From JANXVY01 sp031365425 (GTDB taxonomy: Bacteria > Pseudomonadota > Alphaproteobacteria > Rhizobiales > Hyphomicrobiaceae), in assembly GCA_031365425.1 (NCBI GenBank), contig JANLYB010000373.1, forward strand, positions 1 to 9,830: 9,830 nucleotides of DNA. The letters run 5' to 3'. Within the stretch, counting starts at the first letter, position 1, and each line of letters opens with the position of its first letter. The notes under the pieces are model-generated. The model saw nothing but the letters and a program-made list of their open reading frames with translations, was not told where the DNA came from and searched no databases. A program made the translations under genes and the position numbers. Of this stretch, positions 6,150 to 9,830 are shown in pieces.

Positions 6150-7145
6150 TCAGGTCGAGCTAACTTTTGGGCGGGAGACTTGGCTTGCTGGTTTGTCGTC
6201 ACGCAGGGCTATGAAGGCTGCGTGGCGCAGCAACCCGTCGCTCGTCCAAGCGCGATGTTCAATCTGGGCCACGCACTTGGGCTGAACCCAGTTTACGGAT
6301 TTGGTTTGCAAGGCAGAGAGCGATTGGCTGAACGGGGATGCGGAAGATTTCAGCGGCTGGAGAAGTTGCCAGAGTTCTCGCGCGGTCTTGCAATCAAAAC
6401 CGGTGCCTACGCGACCGGCATACACGAGTTGCTTTTTTTCGTAGACGCCAAGGACGAGTGCGCCAACTGCATCTTTGATTGCGGTCGAGTTAAGATAGCC
6501 GGCGATGACGAACTCGTCGGACTGGACGCATTTCGACTTGACCCAACCGGCGTGACTGCCCGAGCGATACGGCTTGTCGAGACGCTTTGAAATAATGCCT
6601 TCCAGGCCAAGCTTGCACGCGTTGGCCAAGATGGCTGCGGCATCGCCCTGCATGTGTTCACTGTAGCGGAGCGGGCCGTTTTTGGGTGCGGTTTTAAGGC
6701 ACTCCGCCAGCAGGCCCTTGCGTTCAGCGAGGGGAAGCGCACGCAGGTCGGTGCCGTTCAAGAACAGCAGGTCAAACGCCATGTAGACCATGCGAGCCGA
6801 ACGCCCGGCTTTCAGATCGGCGACGAGTTCGACAAAGCTCGATGCGCCGTTGCCGCCGTAGACGATGACCTCGCCATCAAGCAGAGCGCTGGTAAGGCCG
6901 AGCGCTGTCAGCGGCTTGGTGAGTCCGGCGAACTTGCCGGTCCAGTCGTGGCCGCCGCGGGTCAAAAAGGCAACCGCGCCGTTGCCGATCCGGGCTTCAA
7001 GGCGGTAGCCATCGAACTTGATTTCATGGCCCCAATGCGCGCCGTCTGGCGGCTCGCGGACCAGCGCCGCAAGGCATGGGGCGATAAAGGCTGGGACGGG
7101 GGCGGTTGACGGCTTGATAGAATGTTGGGTTTTGGTTCGCGTCAT
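6150..7145 (-). CDS. ligD: ATP-dependent DNA ligase, LigD LIG-type, encoded as a separate protein
   Basis: Predicted 331 residues forming only the ligase module: nucleotidyltransferase domain plus OB-fold. Motif I is EIKFDGYR (41-48) with adenylated Lys43. LTRGG (61-65, Arg63), motif III DGE (90-92), FDLLFLNG (124-131), motif IV EGIISKR (182-188) and motif V WVKSK (201-205) all follow. The OB-fold (about 207-310) contains FVIAGY and YAGRVGTGF and ends with LRDDKPA, as LigD ligase domains do. It should seal 3'-OH/5'-phosphate nicks at repaired double-strand breaks. It begins at ATG 7145-7143, overlapping the TGA of the PE-POL gene by four bases (ATGA), so translational coupling is likely. No clear Shine-Dalgarno precedes it. 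The 18-residue leader before the domain is basic and unstructured-looking. It is intact rather than a fragment. Confidence 0.93.
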   Translation of the reverse strand: MTRTKTQHSIKPSTAPVPAFIAPCLAALVREPPDGAHWGHEIKFDGYRLEARIGNGAVAFLTRGGHDWTGKFAGLTKPLTALGLTSALLDGEVIVYGGNGASSFVELVADLKAGRSARMVYMAFDLLFLNGTDLRALPLAERKGLLAECLKTAPKNGPLRYSEHMQGDAAAILANACKLGLEGIISKRLDKPYRSGSHAGWVKSKCVQSDEFVIAGYLNSTAIKDAVGALVLGVYEKKQLVYAGRVGTGFDCKTARELWQLLQPLKSSASPFSQSLSALQTKSVNWVQPKCVAQIEHRAWTSDGLLRHAAFIALRDDKPASQVSRPKVSST

Positions 7146-8788
7146 CGCACGCTGCCGATCAGTTTTTTGATCGCCGCGCGCAAGGGGCGTGCGGCCTTGC
7201 CGTAGTCGGCCCAGGCTTTGGACTTGGTCAGCAATGGGGCTGCAGTCTGTACGGTGTACCGGCGAGGATCGAGACCGTTGCGAACCTGCGACCAGTTCAA
7301 GGGCATGGAAACGGGGGCGCCAGGGCGGGCGCGGGGCGACAAGGGCGCGACCGCTGTCGCGATGCGGTCGTTACGGAGGTAGTCGAGGAAAATGCGACCC
7401 GTGCGCAGTTTCTTGGTCATTTTGGTCAAGTAGCGGGATGGGCTATCGTCCGCCATTTGGGCGCAGACCGCCTGCGCGAAGGTCTTCGCATCGTCCCAGT
7501 CCAGTGTTTCGGTGGCGGCGGCTTTCAGCGGGGTGACGACATGGAGACCTTTGCCGCCGGTTGTTTTGCAGAAGGCCATCAGGCCGACGCCGTCGAGACG
7601 CTGGCGCAGTTCGTTGGCGGCATCTACGACGGCTGTGAAAGCAACATCGGGGGCAGGATCAAGATCGAACACCAGCCGTCCGGGAACATCGGGCCGGCCC
7701 GGCGCGCAGTTCCAGGGGTGGAATTCCAGCGCCGCGATCTGGGCCATGGCGACGAGGCCTTCGACGGTGTTGATCATCAGGTAGGGCTGGTGATCGCCGC
7801 TAACTTTGAGGGTTTCGATATGTTGCGTCGAACCCGTCATGGCGTGGCGCTGAAAGAACGATTGGCCGCCGATACCGTCGGGTGCGCGGATCAAAGAGCA
7901 GGGGCGGCCTTGGATGTGGTCGAGCATCCAGGGGCCAACGGTTGCGAGGTATTCGGCAAGTTGGAGCTTCGTCACGGCATCCGTCAGGTCCGTGCCCGGC
8001 CATAGGACTTTTCCAGGCTTCGTTATGGGGATCCCGAGCACCGCGCTTGCATTACCTTTGACGGAGGCAAGAGTTGCTGGGGGCTTTCGCGATGGAAATT
8101 TCGTTGGGGGAGATGGATCGTTTGCAGGCGGATCCGTGTCGAGAACCTCGTCGGGTCTGGCGGGTTTGCGGCGGCTCGTCATGAAGGGCTTAGGGCCATC
8201 GCCTTTGCCAGACGCGATCGTCGCCATGGTCCGGCCCGAGGCGACCGAGCGGTCCTTGGACAGCACTGCGTCGCCGTCGCCATCTTTGGACCACTCGTCG
8301 CGATGTTTGATGAGCAGCCAGTTGTTGCGCTCGCCGCCGTCACGGTCGTGTTTCATGCGGACGAGGACCCAACTGCCCTTGAGCTTGTCTCCGGCGATGT
8401 TGAATTTGAGTTCGCCGTCACTGAGTGCTTGCGAGGCAGACTCGGTTCCGATGGGGGACCAGAATCCGCGGTCCCAGACCATCACCGTGCCGCCGCCGTA
8501 TTGGCCTTTCGGTATGGTGCCTTCGAAATCGCCGTAGTCCAGCGGATGATCCTCGACTTCGACGGCCAAGCGCTTTTCAGCCGGATCGAGAGCGGGCCCC
8601 CGGGTGACGGCCCACGACTTGAAGACGCCGTCGATCTCGAGGCGGAGGTCGTAATGGAGGCGGGTTGCATCGTGCTTCTGGATCACAAAACGGGGATGTT
8701 CAGCCGCGCGGATGGCTTTGCTGCCAGAGGGTTCGGCGGTCTTTTTGAAGTCGCGTTTGGCGCGGTAGGTCGCGAGCGGCTTGGCCAT
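7142..8788 (-). CDS. ligD: LigD-type PE-POL fusion: 3'-phosphoesterase plus polymerase/primase
   Basis: Predicted 548 residues with two LigD domains and no ligase. The N-terminal phosphoesterase (about 30-165) shows QKHDATRLHYDLRLE with His39, His45, Asp47 and Arg49, then HPLDYGDFEG with His81 and Tyr85. These match the catalytic set of the Pseudomonas LigD PE domain at a constant offset. A Pro-rich linker covers about 195-250. The C-terminal primase-like polymerase (about 250-545) has KVLWPG, PDG-x-x-G-x-x-FFQRH, VFDLDP with metal-binding Asp375 and Asp377, TTGGKGLH (409-416) and the third Asp469 in FLDY. PE trims 3' ends and POL adds nucleotides during end joining. The start ATG 8788 lies 9 bases after the ku stop without a strong Shine-Dalgarno, suggesting coupling to ku. 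The gene overlaps the separate ligase gene by four bases. Confidence 0.94.
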   Translation of the reverse strand: MAKPLATYRAKRDFKKTAEPSGSKAIRAAEHPRFVIQKHDATRLHYDLRLEIDGVFKSWAVTRGPALDPAEKRLAVEVEDHPLDYGDFEGTIPKGQYGGGTVMVWDRGFWSPIGTESASQALSDGELKFNIAGDKLKGSWVLVRMKHDRDGGERNNWLLIKHRDEWSKDGDGDAVLSKDRSVASGRTMATIASGKGDGPKPFMTSRRKPARPDEVLDTDPPANDPSPPTKFPSRKPPATLASVKGNASAVLGIPITKPGKVLWPGTDLTDAVTKLQLAEYLATVGPWMLDHIQGRPCSLIRAPDGIGGQSFFQRHAMTGSTQHIETLKVSGDHQPYLMINTVEGLVAMAQIAALEFHPWNCAPGRPDVPGRLVFDLDPAPDVAFTAVVDAANELRQRLDGVGLMAFCKTTGGKGLHVVTPLKAAATETLDWDDAKTFAQAVCAQMADDSPSRYLTKMTKKLRTGRIFLDYLRNDRIATAVAPLSPRARPGAPVSMPLNWSQVRNGLDPRRYTVQTAAPLLTKSKAWADYGKAARPLRAAIKKLIGSVR

Positions 8789-8797
8789 GGGGCACCG

Positions 8798-9679
8798 TCA
8801 GGCGTGCTTTTTGCTGCGGGACGGTTTGGCTTTGGCGGCCGGCGCTTTGGCTGATGCGGGCTTTTCCTCAGACGATCGCGCGGATGACTTGCCCTGCTGG
8901 CCGACGCTGCGCTTTAAGGCTTCCATCAGATCGACGACATTGGTGCCGCGTAGCGTTGGCTCTTCGTGCGGGGCGATGATCTTGCGGCCCTTGAGCTTGT
9001 CCTGGACGAGTTCCTTGAGGGCCGTCTGATAATGATCTTCATATTTCTCCGGCGCGAAGGCTGCTGATTTCTTGCCGATCAATTGGACGGCGAGATCGAC
9101 CATTTCCTTGTCGGGCTTGGTGGCGGGGACTTCGTCGAAGAAGTCCGCTGGGTCTCGCAGTTCATTGGCGTAGCGGAGCATCTCCATGACGAGGCCGTCG
9201 CCCAAGGGGGCCAGGGCGACGAGCCACTCGCGGCCGCCGATGGTGACCTGAGCCAGACCGACTTTACGGGTCTTTCGAAGCGCGTCGCGGATGACGACGT
9301 AACCCTCGCCCGCGAGTTGATCGGCGGGAGCGACGAAATAGGGGCGTTCGAAGTAGCGGTAGTCGATATCGTCCGAGTCCACGAACTGGACGAGATCAAT
9401 GGTCTTTTTGCTTTCGAGTTTGAGGGCGCCAATCTCCTCGGGTTCGAGCGTGATGTAGGTATCAGTATCGACTTCGTAGCCTTTGACGATGTCGGAACTG
9501 CTGATTTTGCCGACGCCTTGGACGACTTTTTCGTAGTTAACGCGGCGGCCCGACGGCTTGTGGATCTGGCGGAACGAGATTTCGGAAGCGGACTCGACGG
9601 CGTTGTAAATTTCGACGCCGATGGTCACGAGAGAGAGGCGCAGATAACCCTTCCAATAGGCACGGGCTTTTTTGGGCAT
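8798..9679 (-). CDS. ku: Ku, end-binding protein of bacterial NHEJ
   Basis: Predicted 293 residues, typical for bacterial Ku, which works as a homodimeric ring threaded onto DNA ends and recruits LigD. The N-terminus ARAYWKGYLRLSLV and segments ISFRQIHKPSGRRV, VVQGVGKI, VKGYEVD, YFERPYF and the C-terminal FAPEKYEDHY are family signatures. The last about 35 residues are a Lys/Ala/Ser-rich basic tail, as in many Ku proteins, where the tail aids DNA binding. ATG 9679 is chosen because the protein then starts just before the conserved block. AGGT at 9691-9688 is a weak ribosome-binding site 8-9 bases upstream. An in-frame GTG at 9706 would add nine residues and has no site. It is the first gene of the leftward ku / PE-POL / ligase operon, with 9 bases to the next gene. 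Confidence 0.95.
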   Translation of the reverse strand: MPKKARAYWKGYLRLSLVTIGVEIYNAVESASEISFRQIHKPSGRRVNYEKVVQGVGKISSSDIVKGYEVDTDTYITLEPEEIGALKLESKKTIDLVQFVDSDDIDYRYFERPYFVAPADQLAGEGYVVIRDALRKTRKVGLAQVTIGGREWLVALAPLGDGLVMEMLRYANELRDPADFFDEVPATKPDKEMVDLAVQLIGKKSAAFAPEKYEDHYQTALKELVQDKLKGRKIIAPHEEPTLRGTNVVDLMEALKRSVGQQGKSSARSSEEKPASAKAPAAKAKPSRSKKHA

Positions 9680-9830
9680 GACGCAATACCTGTGATCGGC
9701 GGCCACCGGGACGATGGATTAGAGCGCATAACGCAGCATGCAGTGTTTGGTTGCACGTCCTTACTATACTGGCGCTTGCTGCCAGCGGCCATAATTACGG
9801 CGCGAGATATTTTGTGGCGGCGGTGCCGAG
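9680..9830. promoter_or_regulatory. Upstream region of the ku operon, with a candidate -10 element
   Basis: No gene is visible in these 151 bases at the window edge. On the minus strand TATAGT (9768-9763) matches the -10 consensus at five of six positions, 84 bases before the ku ATG. The hexamer 17 bases further upstream is a poor -35. The spacer contains CTGGC/GCCAG, a 5-bp inverted repeat with a 7-base loop that could be an operator or chance. The stretch 9791-9813 is A/T-rich. Confidence 0.3.

Noticed and set aside
6432..6438. Seven-base A/T homopolymer in the ligase gene as a slippage or frameshift site
   Set aside because: The frame stays open and the OB-fold motifs continue on both sides, so nothing indicates programmed or accidental frameshifting.
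7142..7145. Frameshift explanation for the separate ligase gene
   Set aside because: Both frames have complete domains with natural ends, and the ATGA overlap is a normal coupled-gene junction. Sequencing error cannot be fully excluded from one sequence.
7457..8005. 182-codon plus-strand frame inside the PE-POL gene
   Set aside because: Antisense shadow of a gene with complete catalytic motifs.

Overview
The base composition (GC-rich), strong G/C third-position preference and gene content (a Ku/LigD end-joining operon, a class-III-like PPK2, a group III truncated haemoglobin, short intergenic palindromes) fit an alphaproteobacterium, most likely a Hyphomicrobiales/Rhizobiales member. The genus is not provable from this window. 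Nearly all of the window is coding. No tRNA, rRNA, CRISPR array or insertion sequence was seen.

Left part (1-4692) is a protein phosphorylation island. A Ser/Thr kinase with a transmembrane segment and a seven-bladed WD40 domain runs leftward (2644-317), followed 60 bases later by the start of a polyphosphate kinase 2 gene that leaves the window at base 1. A 343-base spacer separates the kinase from a rightward pair: an FHA-domain protein (2988-3836) and, 10 bases on, a PP2C phosphatase (3847-4692). Kinase, phosphopeptide-reader-like protein and phosphatase together form a complete write/read/erase set. The arrangement recalls the PpkA/Fha/PppA regulators of type VI secretion, but no secretion gene is present here.

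Middle part (4693-6051) holds a rightward pirin-family gene preceded by a 12-bp perfect inverted repeat, and a leftward group III truncated haemoglobin. The two converge on a pair of related palindromes that look like a dispersed intergenic repeat.

Right part (6150-9679) is a leftward non-homologous end-joining operon: ku, then a protein fusing the LigD phosphoesterase and polymerase/primase domains, then a separate ATP-dependent ligase whose start overlaps the previous stop (ATGA). Ku would bind and bridge broken ends, the PE-POL protein would trim and fill them, and the ligase would seal them. Splitting the ligase off a PE-POL protein differs from the best-known single-chain LigD layouts.

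The points most worth a second look are the PE-POL / LIG split, the kinase-FHA-PP2C island with its degenerate FHA site and shared short motifs, and the palindromic repeats.
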